NCBI GenBank assembly: GCA_035762665.1 | Contig: DASTNZ010000152.1 | Coordinates: 7,354 to 71,353, forward strand | Source of the DNA: JASLBX01 sp035762665 | Lineage (GTDB): Bacteria > Actinomycetota > Actinomycetes > Jiangellales > Jiangellaceae | Direction: 5' to 3' | Length of the DNA: 64,000 nucleotides | Shown: positions 8,320 to 18,026 of the stretch, one piece after another | Layout of the letters: the number at the start of each line of letters is the position of its first letter | Numbering within the stretch: position 1 is the stretch's first letter | Notes under the pieces: model-generated | Database searches by the model: none | Seen by the model: the letters and a program-made list of their open reading frames with translations, nothing else | What the model was told of the DNA's origin: nothing | Translations under genes and position numbers: made by a program

Positions 8320-9585
8320 ATGACCGAGAACCGGATCCGTGTCGGCCGCGCGACCGACTCCGAGCGTTTCCTGGCGACCGACCACACGGTCTGGTTCGCT
8401 GAGGTTCCTGCTGCGCCGACAGAGCAGCAGCTGATCGGCCTTGCCGAGGAGAATCGCTTCGCAGCCGACATGGACGGCTCCGATCCGGGAACATATCCCG
8501 GGATCTACGGTGTCTTTCCGCTGACGCTCTCCATTCCAGGGCCCGACGCATCTGCCAGACAGGTGCCGTGCGCCGGTCTAACCTGGGTGGCGGTGCATCC
8601 TGATCACCGGCGCCAGGGAGTGCTCACCGCGATGCTGCGGCACCACTTCGAACAGGTGCGTGAGCAGGACGGCACCCACGTCTCGGCCCTGCACGCCAGC
8701 GAGCCGGCCATCTACGGTCGCCATGGCTACGGCCTGGCGTCGCTGGAACTGGAGGTGAACCTGGGCCGGGGTACGACGCTCACCGCCCCGGATCTGGACG
8801 ATGCTGCCGGCGCTGTGACGACGCACCTGGTGACGGTGTCCGATCCTGATGTGCCCAAACGGATGCGGGAGTGCCACCTCGGCTGCGCCGGCCTCGGCTC
8901 GGTGGTCGGCGACGCCGGCTACTACGCGCGCATCTGCCACCAGCTACCCGAGGAACTGCGAGACAAGGAATCGTGGCGGGTCCTGTTCGCCCGCCGCGAC
9001 GACACGGACGTCGGGTTCGCCATGTTTCGCCGCACACACAAGTGGGAGCGCGCCCGCCCCGCAGGAGAGCTCTCGGTGTGGGCGCTGGTCGGCGACCCGG
9101 CCGCGCAGCTGGCGCTGCTGCGACGACTCGTCGAGTTCGACCTGATCGGGACCGTCAAGGTCCGCACCGTCGGCGTCGACGACCCGCTGCTGCTGTGGGT
9201 GGGCGGGCCCAGGGCGACCTCCGACGTAGCGACCTACGACAGCCTATGGGTCCGCCTGGTCGACCTCCCCGAGGCGCTGCAGGACCGGACCTGGAGCGCA
9301 CCGTGCGACGTCGTGATCGAAGTCACCGACACCATGGCACCGTGGAACGAAGGCAACTGGCGGATCCGGGCCGAAGACACCGGCGATGCCACCGTGGAAA
9401 AGACGACCGCAGAGTCCGACGTACGCCTACGCGTGGACGCGTTGGGAGCTGCCTACCTCGGGGGCGGCAACCTCACCGCGCTTCAGCGCGCCGGGCTCGT
9501 AACAGAGCGCCGCAAGGGCGCAGTTACTGAGCTGTGGCGCGCCATGCGCACCGAGCTCTCCCCGACCGCCGCGGTCGGATTCTGA
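8320..9585 (+). CDS. Eis-type GNAT N-acetyltransferase
   Basis: 421 residues, the length of mycobacterial Eis. The N-terminal GNAT domain has the acetyl-CoA loop VHPDHRRQGVLTAML near residues 90-104 and HASEPAIYGRHGYG with the catalytic-type Tyr132. A second GNAT-like unit and a C-terminal SCP2-like sterol-carrier domain follow. The chain ends GF, matching the C-terminal Phe whose carboxylate serves as general base in Eis. Eis enzymes acetylate amines on aminoglycosides, peptides or polyamines; the natural substrate here is not known. No resistance gene is adjacent. Confidence 0.85.
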   Translation: MTENRIRVGRATDSERFLATDHTVWFAEVPAAPTEQQLIGLAEENRFAADMDGSDPGTYPGIYGVFPLTLSIPGPDASARQVPCAGLTWVAVHPDHRRQGVLTAMLRHHFEQVREQDGTHVSALHASEPAIYGRHGYGLASLELEVNLGRGTTLTAPDLDDAAGAVTTHLVTVSDPDVPKRMRECHLGCAGLGSVVGDAGYYARICHQLPEELRDKESWRVLFARRDDTDVGFAMFRRTHKWERARPAGELSVWALVGDPAAQLALLRRLVEFDLIGTVKVRTVGVDDPLLLWVGGPRATSDVATYDSLWVRLVDLPEALQDRTWSAPCDVVIEVTDTMAPWNEGNWRIRAEDTGDATVEKTTAESDVRLRVDALGAAYLGGGNLTALQRAGLVTERRKGAVTELWRAMRTELSPTAAVGF

Positions 9586-9804
9586 CGGACCCGCGACCCC
9601 TGGATGGCATAGATCCGGGCTCACAGGAACGGGCTCGCTGATTGGTTAGCGGAGTGGGATCCTGGCCTGGCGTGCGGCCTGCTGGCCGCCGAGTCAGCAC
9701 CGTGACGAGGTTGCGCTCGCTGCCGATCACGGTGATTCTGAATCCTGTCTCACTGCGGGATTGTGGAGCGACGGACCGGAGGTTGTCCGGGGCGAGGAGG
9801 GGTC

Positions 9805-12800
9805 GTGGTCGCCGCGCCTGCGGGTCGGAGTGCGAGTGTTGTCGAGCTGTCCAAGCGGTACGGTGAAGAACCGGTGACGTCCGGGCAGCTGGTGAACGAC
9901 CTGGTCGCCCTCCATCCGCGTTACGCTGGCCGGCGGGCTGCCGAGGTTCTCCCGCACTGGCCGGAGCCAGCCCGCCGACGCTCCACAGAGGCCTGGTTGA
10001 CTGCCTGCGAGCGGTTGCTTGTCGACGACGCTGGTGGGCTGAATGGCCAGCTCGTGATCTTGCTGCTGGCCCTGCTCGACCCGCCAACGGGGCGGGCGAT
10101 GACCGAAAGCGGCCTGGTTGCCTCGCTGTTGGCCGGGTACGTGGTCGTGGACGACGAGCCCGAAGCACGGCTCGCTGGCATTCTTGACCCGGTCGCGGCG
10201 GCGCCCGGAGTGCGCGCGTCGCCGCTGATCGCGACGATGTACGGCCTGGACTCGCCGTCACGGCTTCCGACGATCTCGGGCGGCGCGGCCGAGGTCAGCG
10301 GCCTGTGCTGGCCCTGGGCGCTCGGGCCGGTGCTGGCATACGGCGACGGCTCTGTCGAGCAAGTCGAGACAGGAATCCATGCGACCTCCGGCATCACCGA
10401 GCCGGTAAGCGTCGGCGCGGACAGTGTGCGCATCGTGGTTTACCAGCGGCGCGGGGCGGGCGAGGCGACGCTTCCATGGAGTGGGACGCCGTCCACCGTC
10501 GAATCGGGTGCCTCCGGAGGGACGGCCCTGCGGGTGGTATCACGATCGGGCCAGACCTCGGTCTGGTATGAACCCGCCGATCGTGCGATCCACCTCACCC
10601 GTCTAGAGCAGGCCGACGGTGACAACTCGCCAGTGAGCTACGCATTGCCGGAAGGTGTCGACGAACCCGTGGCCATGGCCGTCACCGATGATGGGCAGCA
10701 GGTCCTCACCGTTGACGACATGGGTCGTCTGACCTGGTGGGGTCCCGACTCGGAAGTGTCACCGTGGACGTGGAATCACCCATGGACCACCGGACCGGTT
10801 CGGCCGGGAGGAGGGTTGGATGTCGACCCGTCGGGCCGGCTTGCTGCTATGGGTACTGCGGATGGTCGAGTACTGCTCGTCCATCGCCCGGCTACCGGTC
10901 CGCTCGTGCTGCTCGGTGACCTCCCACCGCCTGAGGGCAGCACCTCGCCAGTCGAGGCCGTCGCCCTCAGCCCGGACGCTGCCGGGTTGCTCGTCCAGCG
11001 GGGCCCCCGCGTGGACCGCTATGACCTGCGGCTCGGCGCCGACCGCCTCCGCAGCGGCTACCTCAACGACCTCGCCTCCCGGGGGCGCGACTACCTGGAG
11101 CTGGAGAACGACGTCGAGGCCTTGGCCATGCTCGTGACCTCCCGCCAGCTCGAGCCACCGCTGTCGATCGGTCTGTTCGGGGACTGGGGGACGGGCAAGT
11201 CGTTCTTCATCACCCGCCTGCGTCAGCGGGTGGAGACCCTCAGCCGGGAGGCTCGCGACAGTGGACTCCCCCAGCACCAGATCGACTACTGGAAGCACGT
11301 CCGCTGCCTGGAGTTCAACGCTTGGACGTTCGCCGAGGCCAACCTGTGGGCGAGTCTGATGGAATCCGTGCTTGCCACGATGGCCGCGCGACCGGTCGCC
11401 TCGGTTGGTCGGGTCAAGGGAAGGCCGCTTAGCGGAACCGCACTACTGGACCAGCGGCGAGAACAGTCAGTTGCTGACCTCAGCGCCTCCCGACGACGAG
11501 CCCTGCGGGCTCGGATCGTCCTGGGTGTGGTCGTGGTGGCTGCGCTCGCCCTCGGCACCCTGTTGATCACCGGGGCCGCCGCTGGTCGTCTCGAACAGTG
11601 GTGGGCTTGGCTGGCCGCTCTCGGCGCGGCCATCGCAGGGTACGTCACTGTGGTCGTCTCCCTCAGCCGGTCCACAACCGACGTGTCAGGGATCGCGGCG
11701 CGACTCGCCCAGCCTTTCCGCGAGTGGCGCGAGGGAGAGCGCCAGCTCCGGGACGCTGTGAACGAGGCAGAGCGTCTGAACCGGATCGCCGAGGACCCAG
11801 CGCTTCTCGTCACTGATTACATCGCAGGCCGCCGTGGCTCGGGTGACTACCGGAAGCACCTTGGCCTGGTCGGGATGGTCCGCGAGGATCTCGAGCGCAT
11901 CGATACGGCGGTCACCGAGGCGAACGAGGCAGTGGCCCCGGCGGTCGGGCCCCCAACTTCAAAGGAGCTGGAGAGCGAGGAGCGCCTCAATCGGATCGTC
12001 GTCTTCATCGACGACCTCGACCGCTGCCCGCCGCCACGGGTGGTGGAGGTGCTGGAGGCGGTGCACCTCCTGCTCGCGTACCGGCTCTTTGTCGTCGTCC
12101 TCGCGGTCGATTCGCGCTGGCTGCAGCAGTCGCTGCGGGCCCACTACCGCGACCTCCTGGCTGGAGAGCGAGCCGGCGCAGCCACGCCGCTGGACTACCT
12201 CGAGAAGATCGTGCAGCTGCCCTACCAGCTGCCGCGGATGACGCGCGGCCAGGCGACAACGATGATCAGTGAGCTCGTGGGCGCCGATGACGTCCTCGAT
12301 GACCGGGCCACGCCGAGGGCGTCAGTACGGGCTGGTCCCCCAGTGGGAGGCGTGGGTCCTGCGAACGGCGTACCGGCGACCGAGGGCGGGACACCGCAGC
12401 GGCGGTTACCGACCGTCGACCTGGAGCCGGAGGGCCTGCACGTGTCGGCAGACGAGGCCCGCTGGCTGGCCGGCTTGGCTCCGCTGGTCGGGTCGACGCC
12501 TCGTACGGTCAAGAGATTCGTCAACGGCTACCGCGTCATCAAGGCACGCAGCACCCAGCCGCGAGTTTTCGCCGCCGACCTGGGCCCGGACTCCGAGTAC
12601 CGGCTGGCCGCGTTCCTGCTGGCTGTGCTCGTGGGTTGCGAGGAGTACGCAGTCGGATTCGTCGCCGCTCTGCGTTCCGGCCGCCAGTCGACGCTCGGAC
12701 AGGTGCTCGACGCGGTCCGCGGGCATGGGATCGCCAAGTCGCAGCACGACCAGATCAGGTCGTGGGCAATCGCCAACGGCTGGCTCGACCGGTCCGTCCA

Positions 12801-12861
12801 GCCGCTCAATCGGACCATGGATCACGTCGGCCGGTTCTCGTTCGTGGACATGTTCGGGTAG
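9805..12861 (+). CDS. KAP family P-loop NTPase with propeller-like N-terminal half
   Basis: 1018 residues. The GTG at 9805 is chosen because GAGGAGG ends 4 nt upstream; the frame itself is open from 9763. Residues 1-100 are a helical module, about 150-430 have repeated strand and Trp/Gly-Asp patterns like a beta-propeller (VLTVDDMGRLTWWG, AAMGTADGRVLLVH). Walker A is GDWGTGKS at 459-466; two membrane helices at about 569-592 and 599-622 sit between Walker A and Walker B (VVFIDDLDRC, about 731-741), the hallmark of KAP NTPases. Such proteins are membrane-tied STAND-like switches; several relatives take part in phage exclusion or biological conflict. It is transcribed alone, facing the DUF899 gene. 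Confidence 0.85.
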   Translation: MVAAPAGRSASVVELSKRYGEEPVTSGQLVNDLVALHPRYAGRRAAEVLPHWPEPARRRSTEAWLTACERLLVDDAGGLNGQLVILLLALLDPPTGRAMTESGLVASLLAGYVVVDDEPEARLAGILDPVAAAPGVRASPLIATMYGLDSPSRLPTISGGAAEVSGLCWPWALGPVLAYGDGSVEQVETGIHATSGITEPVSVGADSVRIVVYQRRGAGEATLPWSGTPSTVESGASGGTALRVVSRSGQTSVWYEPADRAIHLTRLEQADGDNSPVSYALPEGVDEPVAMAVTDDGQQVLTVDDMGRLTWWGPDSEVSPWTWNHPWTTGPVRPGGGLDVDPSGRLAAMGTADGRVLLVHRPATGPLVLLGDLPPPEGSTSPVEAVALSPDAAGLLVQRGPRVDRYDLRLGADRLRSGYLNDLASRGRDYLELENDVEALAMLVTSRQLEPPLSIGLFGDWGTGKSFFITRLRQRVETLSREARDSGLPQHQIDYWKHVRCLEFNAWTFAEANLWASLMESVLATMAARPVASVGRVKGRPLSGTALLDQRREQSVADLSASRRRALRARIVLGVVVVAALALGTLLITGAAAGRLEQWWAWLAALGAAIAGYVTVVVSLSRSTTDVSGIAARLAQPFREWREGERQLRDAVNEAERLNRIAEDPALLVTDYIAGRRGSGDYRKHLGLVGMVREDLERIDTAVTEANEAVAPAVGPPTSKELESEERLNRIVVFIDDLDRCPPPRVVEVLEAVHLLLAYRLFVVVLAVDSRWLQQSLRAHYRDLLAGERAGAATPLDYLEKIVQLPYQLPRMTRGQATTMISELVGADDVLDDRATPRASVRAGPPVGGVGPANGVPATEGGTPQRRLPTVDLEPEGLHVSADEARWLAGLAPLVGSTPRTVKRFVNGYRVIKARSTQPRVFAADLGPDSEYRLAAFLLAVLVGCEEYAVGFVAALRSGRQSTLGQVLDAVRGHGIAKSQHDQIRSWAIANGWLDRSVQPLNRTMDHVGRFSFVDMFG

Positions 12862-12894
12862 GTCCGCGGCCGCGTCACGCGACCAAGGCGAGCG

Positions 12895-13626
12895 TCACGG
12901 GTATCGCAGCTGCTCTTCCCAGCCGGCCGGGCGCCCTTCGGGTGTCAGGTCGAACAGGTTCCAGAGCGGCTCGAGGGTTCCGATGTGGCGGGGATCTTGC
13001 CCGGGGTCGCTTGGTGCGTACAGGAGCTCCGAGCCCCAGAAATGGCGGATCGTCTCGCCGTCGCGGTGGAACACGTTGAGCATCGGCATCTGGGATCCGT
13101 CCGCGGTCTCGCTGTGATAGTCGCGTTTATAGGTGTTCCCCGCCGAGGACAACAGCCGCAGCCGTCGCCAGCCACGCTCCTTGGCAAAGGCAAGGATGCG
13201 CGACAGCGGCGCCTTCCCCACGGCCACGAAGTTGATCCGCTGCGTGACATGCTCGGCGGCACCATCAAGCTGATCGAGCATCGCGGTGCACGATGGGCAT
13301 GGAGACTCCACGAGCGGCAGCAGCGCCGTCTGACCGGTCGCGGGGCCTGGTCGTTCGTCGCCGGGGTGCCGGGGGAACATGAAGCTGTAGATCACCAGTG
13401 ACTCCTTGCCGGGCGCGAACAGCTCCGAAAGGCGCACGTCGGTTGGGGTGCCGTCCGCCCCTGCCCCCTGGAAGACGTAGTCCACGGGGACGATGCCGCC
13501 GGGCGGCAGCTCGCGCCGGGCGGCAGCCACCGCCTCCATGGCACGGCGTAGCTCGATCTCTTGCTCCAGCAGCGCATCACGCGCCGCCCTGTACTCGGGT
13601 GATTCTCCTGGAAACGAAATGCTCAC
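12895..13626 (-). CDS. DUF899 thioredoxin-like protein
   Basis: 243 residues, the normal length of DUF899. Signature blocks include PVDYVFQG near residues 47-54, the cysteine pair CPSCTAMLDQL near 108-118 and KRDYHSETADGSQ. The fold is thioredoxin-like and the CxxC suggests a dithiol redox role in the cytoplasm; no substrate is established. It is convergent with the KAP NTPase gene, whose stop is 33 bp away, and appears monocistronic. Confidence 0.85.
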   Translation of the reverse strand: MSISFPGESPEYRAARDALLEQEIELRRAMEAVAAARRELPPGGIVPVDYVFQGAGADGTPTDVRLSELFAPGKESLVIYSFMFPRHPGDERPGPATGQTALLPLVESPCPSCTAMLDQLDGAAEHVTQRINFVAVGKAPLSRILAFAKERGWRRLRLLSSAGNTYKRDYHSETADGSQMPMLNVFHRDGETIRHFWGSELLYAPSDPGQDPRHIGTLEPLWNLFDLTPEGRPAGWEEQLRYP

Positions 13627-13851
13627 GCTTCTTCCACTCTCTCATCGGGATAGACCAAAGAAAGGCTTGAAACTCATCACTGCCCACCGCAACTCTCCAG
13701 CTGCTGGATCCGGCCGGAGTGGTCGGCGTCGATTCGCGCTGGAACTGACCTCAAATGTCGACAGAGCGGGACGCTAGGTTCGTCGTCAACAGCGGATAGT
13801 CGGCAAGTCCCATTGCAGCAAGCCACGGATGCCGGCACGAGAGGACTGACC

Positions 13852-14757
13852 ATGAGCAGCGGGAGCCCATGGACCATCGCCGTACTCGGACCCGGCGGCG
13901 TCGGCGGGCTGCTGGCCGCACTGGCCGCCCGTGCCGGGCACCGGGTCATATGTCTTGCCAGTGAGGAGACCGCCAAGGCGTTGAGCCGGGACGGCATACA
14001 GGTGCGCAGCCGCCAGTTCGGAGAGTTCACCGCACGGGTCGAGGCCGATACCGAACTGCGCGAGCCGGTCGACGTGTGCCTGATCACGGTCAAGCAGACC
14101 GCCTTGGGTCCGGCTCTGCAACGGATACCGCCCGAGAAGCTCGGCGAAGGCCTCATCGTGCCACTGCTCAACGGCGTCGAGCACCCGGACGTCCTGCGCC
14201 GGCGGTACCGCCCGGATCTGGTCGCGCCGAGTGTGATCCGGGTCGAATCCACCCGGGTCGCGCCGGGGACCATCGAGCACGGCAGCCCCTTCGTCGAGGT
14301 TGATCTGGCCAGCGCCACGGCAAAGCGTGAACGCCTCGATGTGGTGGCCGAGATGCTCACCGCCGCCGGTATCCCTACCAAGGTGCAGGACAGCGAGACG
14401 GCCACCCTGTGGGCAAAGATGACCTTCCTCGCTCCCCTGGCGCTGCTGACCACCCGTTACCGGCTCACAACCGGCGACCTGCGAACCCAACGACGAGACG
14501 AGTTGCTAGCCGTGATTGAAGAAACCGCTGCGGTAAGCCGCGCCGCCGGCGCCCCGGCGGATGCAGAGGCAACGCTGCGGTTCTACGACAGCCTGCCTGC
14601 GGGCATGAAATCGTCGATGCAGCGTGACGCCGAAGCGGGCCGCCCCTCGGAGCTAGACGCCATCGGCGGGGCGCTGCTGCGAGCCGCGAAGCGGCACGGC
14701 GTCGCGGTGCCCGTCGCCACCAGACTGGTCGCCGACCTCACTGGAGCCGGTCACTGA
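13852..14757 (+). CDS. Ketopantoate reductase family (PanE/ApbA-like) oxidoreductase
   Basis: 301 residues from the ATG at 13852, with GAGAGGAC upstream; the frame extends to 13813 but without a ribosome site. The nucleotide-binding loop GPGGVGG is at residues 13-19, followed by the VKQT lysine block and NGVEH, and the C-terminal helical domain has the KSSMQRDAEAGRPSELDAI block typical of PanE. The family reduces 2-dehydropantoate to pantoate with NADPH in coenzyme A synthesis. No other pan genes are near, so it may act on another 2-keto acid. Confidence 0.85.
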   Translation: MSSGSPWTIAVLGPGGVGGLLAALAARAGHRVICLASEETAKALSRDGIQVRSRQFGEFTARVEADTELREPVDVCLITVKQTALGPALQRIPPEKLGEGLIVPLLNGVEHPDVLRRRYRPDLVAPSVIRVESTRVAPGTIEHGSPFVEVDLASATAKRERLDVVAEMLTAAGIPTKVQDSETATLWAKMTFLAPLALLTTRYRLTTGDLRTQRRDELLAVIEETAAVSRAAGAPADAEATLRFYDSLPAGMKSSMQRDAEAGRPSELDAIGGALLRAAKRHGVAVPVATRLVADLTGAGH

Positions 14758-14905
14758 TCAGCGGCGCTGCAAGGACAGCTGGGCCTGGACACCCGAGCGC
14801 TACGTCTTGGCCGCCGGCTGAACCCCCATCCGTATCACGACGTGGAAAGGATCAAGAGATACGACCTAGGGGTTTACAGCCGACCAAGTCAGGAGGAGTC
14901 TCTAG

Positions 14906-14956
14906 ATGGCCATGGACCCACAACGCCCGATGAAGTGCGGTGATGCAGATGCGTAG
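14906..14956 (+). CDS. Possible 16-codon leader peptide
   Basis: AGGAGGAG at about 14891-14898 is the only strong ribosome site before the M36 protease gene, but it is placed for the ATG at 14906, which opens a 16-codon frame (MAMDPQRPMKCGDADA) ending at TAG 14954-14956. That stop lies inside the start region of the protease gene (14940-14951), so the two would be translationally coupled. The alternative is that the site simply serves the protease from a distance of over 40 nt. Confidence 0.4.
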   Translation: MAMDPQRPMKCGDADA

Positions 14957-17879
14957 GTCGTTCGTCACGTCCGGCTTGGCCGCCGTCGTCACGCTTGGAG
15001 TACTTGCCGTCGGCAACTCTCCAGGCAGCCTCGCGGCCCCCGACAACGAGAGCCCGTCGGCACCAGGAGAGGCTGGCTTGCTCAGAGCCGGTGCGGGGCA
15101 GGACAAGGACAACCGGGAAGGCCGTGTCGAGCCCACGGCCCGCCAGCGTGCCTTGGCGGCCGCCGTGGATGCGCGAGCCAGGTTCAACAATCTCGGCACA
15201 CCCGGAACGCTCACCTCTACTGGCCGCCCGCTAGCTTCGGGTCTGCCGGTCGAGCCTGTTGCAGCCGCCCGCGCCTACATTGCGGCGAACAGAGACCTGT
15301 TAGGCCTGACGCCGCGCGCGGCGAATTCCCTCCAGGTCGTCACCGTGACGCCCATGGGCGAAGGAGCAGCCGTTCTGCTGCAACAGCGGTTTGGCAACCT
15401 GGCTGCCGGATACGACGGACTTCTCGTGGTCGGCGTGCGCGACGGAGCGGTCTACCACGTCAGCGGGTCATTGGCCCGTGATGCCGCGCAGCCGCAGCCG
15501 GCGACACTGTCGCAACAGGAGGCGGCGCGGATCGCCGCCCGGGACGCCGGCGTGGGGACGAGCGCGGTTCGAGACGTCGAACTGGTCGCGGTGCCCACTC
15601 CCGAGGCCGGAGCGCGGGCCGCGTACCAGGTTCTCATCATCGATGGTGAAGCCGCAGCAGAGCCGGTCGCCTTCAACACCTACATCGATGCTCGCGACGG
15701 CACCCTGCTGGTACGCGAAGACATCGTCGACTACGACGTGGACAACCCGGAGTGGGACGTATTCCCGAACACACCACCAGTCGACTACTCCTCGACCGAC
15801 ACCCGAGTGCGCTGGTGCTTCGCGCCCGGACCCGGCTGTGACGAAGTGGTCGGCACCCCTGCATCGCCTCTGGCATGGGACGTCGACCCGTCCAACCTGA
15901 GGCCCTCTGAGACGACGGTGGGCAACAACGCCATCGCTGTCCACAACTGGTTCACCAACAATCCGTTCAAGGTGGGCCACGAGACGGCGACTCCGAGCCC
16001 GACCCGTGAGTACGCATACGCGTGGACGAACCAGTGGCTCGAGGAGAAATGCTCGCCGGCGGTCTTCGAGACCCCGCAGCGCAACGACATCGATGCCGCC
16101 CGGGCGAACCTGTTCGCAGGGCACAATCGGATGCACGACTGGTCCTACCACCTTGGCTTCACGGAGACGACGTTCAACCTGCAGGACGACAACTTCAACC
16201 TAGGTGGCAAGGGGAACGACCCGGAGCAGGGCAATGCCCAGGCCGGTGGCGTGACCGGAGGTCCTCCCACCTTCGCCGCGCGCGACAACGCCAACCAGAT
16301 CACCCCGCCCGACGGGCAACGGCCAATCACCAACATGTACCTGTGGCAGCCGATCGCCGGCGCGTTCTATGCGCCGTGTGTCGACGGCGACTACGACATG
16401 ACGGTGATCGCACACGAGTACACCCATGCCATCACCAACCGCATGGTCGCCGGACCGAAGGCAGGGCTGAGCTCGCCGCAGGGCATGAGCGAGAGCTGGT
16501 CGGACCTGCTCGCGATGGAGTACCTCGCCGAGCACGGCTACGCGCAGCCCGGGATCCGCGCGTTCACCATCGGCGAGTACGTCACCCAGGATGCGATCGC
16601 CGGGATCCGCAACTACAACATGAGCGCCAGCCCGCTTAACTACAGCAGCGTCGATTACGACTTCGTCGGCCTTCAGGTTCACGCTTCCGGTGAGCTGTGG
16701 AGCGCGGCCAACTTCGACATCAGGTCCGCGATGATCGACAAGTACGGCGCGGGAACTGCCGCGGTGCAGAAGTCGTGCGCCAACGGGCAGACCCCAGTGA
16801 CCCAGTGCCCCGGTAACAGGCGCTGGGTGCAGCTGGTGTTCGACTCGTTCCTGCTCATGGCGCAGAGCCAGGTGAGCATGGTCGACGCACGCGACGCGTT
16901 GCTTGCGGCCGACTTCATCCGGTTCAACGGCGTGGACCTCGACCTCATGTGGAACGCATTCGCCAAGCGCGGGCTCGGTGAGAACGCAGTCAGCAACGGC
17001 CACACCGATCCCAACCCGACGCCCAGCTTCGCCTCGCCCTTCGCGAACGAGGCCACCCTCACATTCTCTCCGGAGGACGAGAGTGGCCAGCCGGTCGAGG
17101 GCGCGCAGTTGTTCGTCGGCCGCTACCAGGCGCGAGCAGTGGCGGTTGCGGACACCAATCCGGGTACGGCGCTGACGGACTCTGTGTCCCTCGTCCCTGG
17201 TTCGTATGAGTTCGTGGCCCGGGCACCCGGCCATGGTCTGGTGCGGATCGGTCCGGTCACGGTTTCCGCTGGCCAGCAACTGGACTTGGCTGTGCACATG
17301 CCGACCAACCTGGCCTCCGCTGCCGCCGGCGCGACCGCTGCAGGAGACGGTGTCAATATTGCTCGGCTGATCGACGACAATGAAGCGACGAACTGGGCGT
17401 CCATCGGTGCCCCCGTCGCCGGCAAGGGCGTCGTCGTTGATCTCGCCGGCGACCGGCACCGGGTGACCAGGGTGCAGGTCAGTGCGATGCTGCGGCCCGC
17501 GATCACGGGCGATCCTGATCCGGGTACGCAGAACCGGTTCTCCGCGCTTAGACAGTTCCGTGTCCTCGCGTGCAACGCGGTCGGAAGCGTGGACTGCACC
17601 GACGCGGACGACTACACGCCGGTCTTCACCAGCACTGCGGACGCGTTCCCCTCGGTCGCACCGCGGCCGCGGGCGCCGGAGTTGATCCTGAGGACGTTCG
17701 ACATCCCGGACGTCAACGCCACGCACCTGCGTTTCGAGGTGGTCACCAACCAGTGCACAGGTGCCCCGGACTACGCCGGCGAGCAGGACGCAGACCCGAG
17801 AGCGGGCACAGACTGCAGGACGAACAGCCCTCAGGGCGGTATCGTCCGCGCCGCGGAGTTCCAGGCCTTCGCGGACTAG
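14943..17879 (+). CDS. Secreted M36 (fungalysin) metalloprotease
   Basis: 978 residues from ATG 14943 (GTG 14940 and ATG 14949 are also possible). A Sec signal peptide with a basic start and long hydrophobic core covers about residues 1-32. A fungalysin/thermolysin propeptide follows, then the M36 catalytic domain with HEYTH (His491, Glu492, His495) and the third zinc ligand in SESWSDL (Glu517). The last 180 residues, from about NLASAAAGATAA, resemble a discoidin (F5/8 type C) carbohydrate-binding domain. It degrades extracellular protein; the binding domain may fix it to polymer. A strong hairpin follows the stop. Confidence 0.9.
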   Translation: MQMRRSFVTSGLAAVVTLGVLAVGNSPGSLAAPDNESPSAPGEAGLLRAGAGQDKDNREGRVEPTARQRALAAAVDARARFNNLGTPGTLTSTGRPLASGLPVEPVAAARAYIAANRDLLGLTPRAANSLQVVTVTPMGEGAAVLLQQRFGNLAAGYDGLLVVGVRDGAVYHVSGSLARDAAQPQPATLSQQEAARIAARDAGVGTSAVRDVELVAVPTPEAGARAAYQVLIIDGEAAAEPVAFNTYIDARDGTLLVREDIVDYDVDNPEWDVFPNTPPVDYSSTDTRVRWCFAPGPGCDEVVGTPASPLAWDVDPSNLRPSETTVGNNAIAVHNWFTNNPFKVGHETATPSPTREYAYAWTNQWLEEKCSPAVFETPQRNDIDAARANLFAGHNRMHDWSYHLGFTETTFNLQDDNFNLGGKGNDPEQGNAQAGGVTGGPPTFAARDNANQITPPDGQRPITNMYLWQPIAGAFYAPCVDGDYDMTVIAHEYTHAITNRMVAGPKAGLSSPQGMSESWSDLLAMEYLAEHGYAQPGIRAFTIGEYVTQDAIAGIRNYNMSASPLNYSSVDYDFVGLQVHASGELWSAANFDIRSAMIDKYGAGTAAVQKSCANGQTPVTQCPGNRRWVQLVFDSFLLMAQSQVSMVDARDALLAADFIRFNGVDLDLMWNAFAKRGLGENAVSNGHTDPNPTPSFASPFANEATLTFSPEDESGQPVEGAQLFVGRYQARAVAVADTNPGTALTDSVSLVPGSYEFVARAPGHGLVRIGPVTVSAGQQLDLAVHMPTNLASAAAGATAAGDGVNIARLIDDNEATNWASIGAPVAGKGVVVDLAGDRHRVTRVQVSAMLRPAITGDPDPGTQNRFSALRQFRVLACNAVGSVDCTDADDYTPVFTSTADAFPSVAPRPRAPELILRTFDIPDVNATHLRFEVVTNQCTGAPDYAGEQDADPRAGTDCRTNSPQGGIVRAAEFQAFAD

Positions 17880-17888
17880 CGACGGCGG

Positions 17889-17928
17889 CGTTGCCTCCGG
17901 CCAGTGCTCACACTGGCCGGAGGCAACG
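17889..17928 (+). terminator. 18-bp perfect stem-loop after the M36 gene
   Basis: CGTTGCCTCCGGCCAGTG and its exact complement are separated by the loop CTCA, starting 10 bp after the protease stop. There is no T-run, as is common for actinobacterial terminators. Confidence 0.75.
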
Positions 17929-18026
17929 GCGTAAGGTCAAAACTCGATCGGTACAAGCGAGATGAGCCGTCTGGATGCCTCGGCTAATGACTGTAGTCAG
18001 TGGTCGGGTCTAGCGTTTCGAGGGTG

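Noticed and set aside
9586..9804. Extra gene or N-terminal extension ahead of the KAP NTPase
   Set aside because: Frames on both strands give no recognisable protein, and the ribosome site at 9794-9800 favours GTG 9805.
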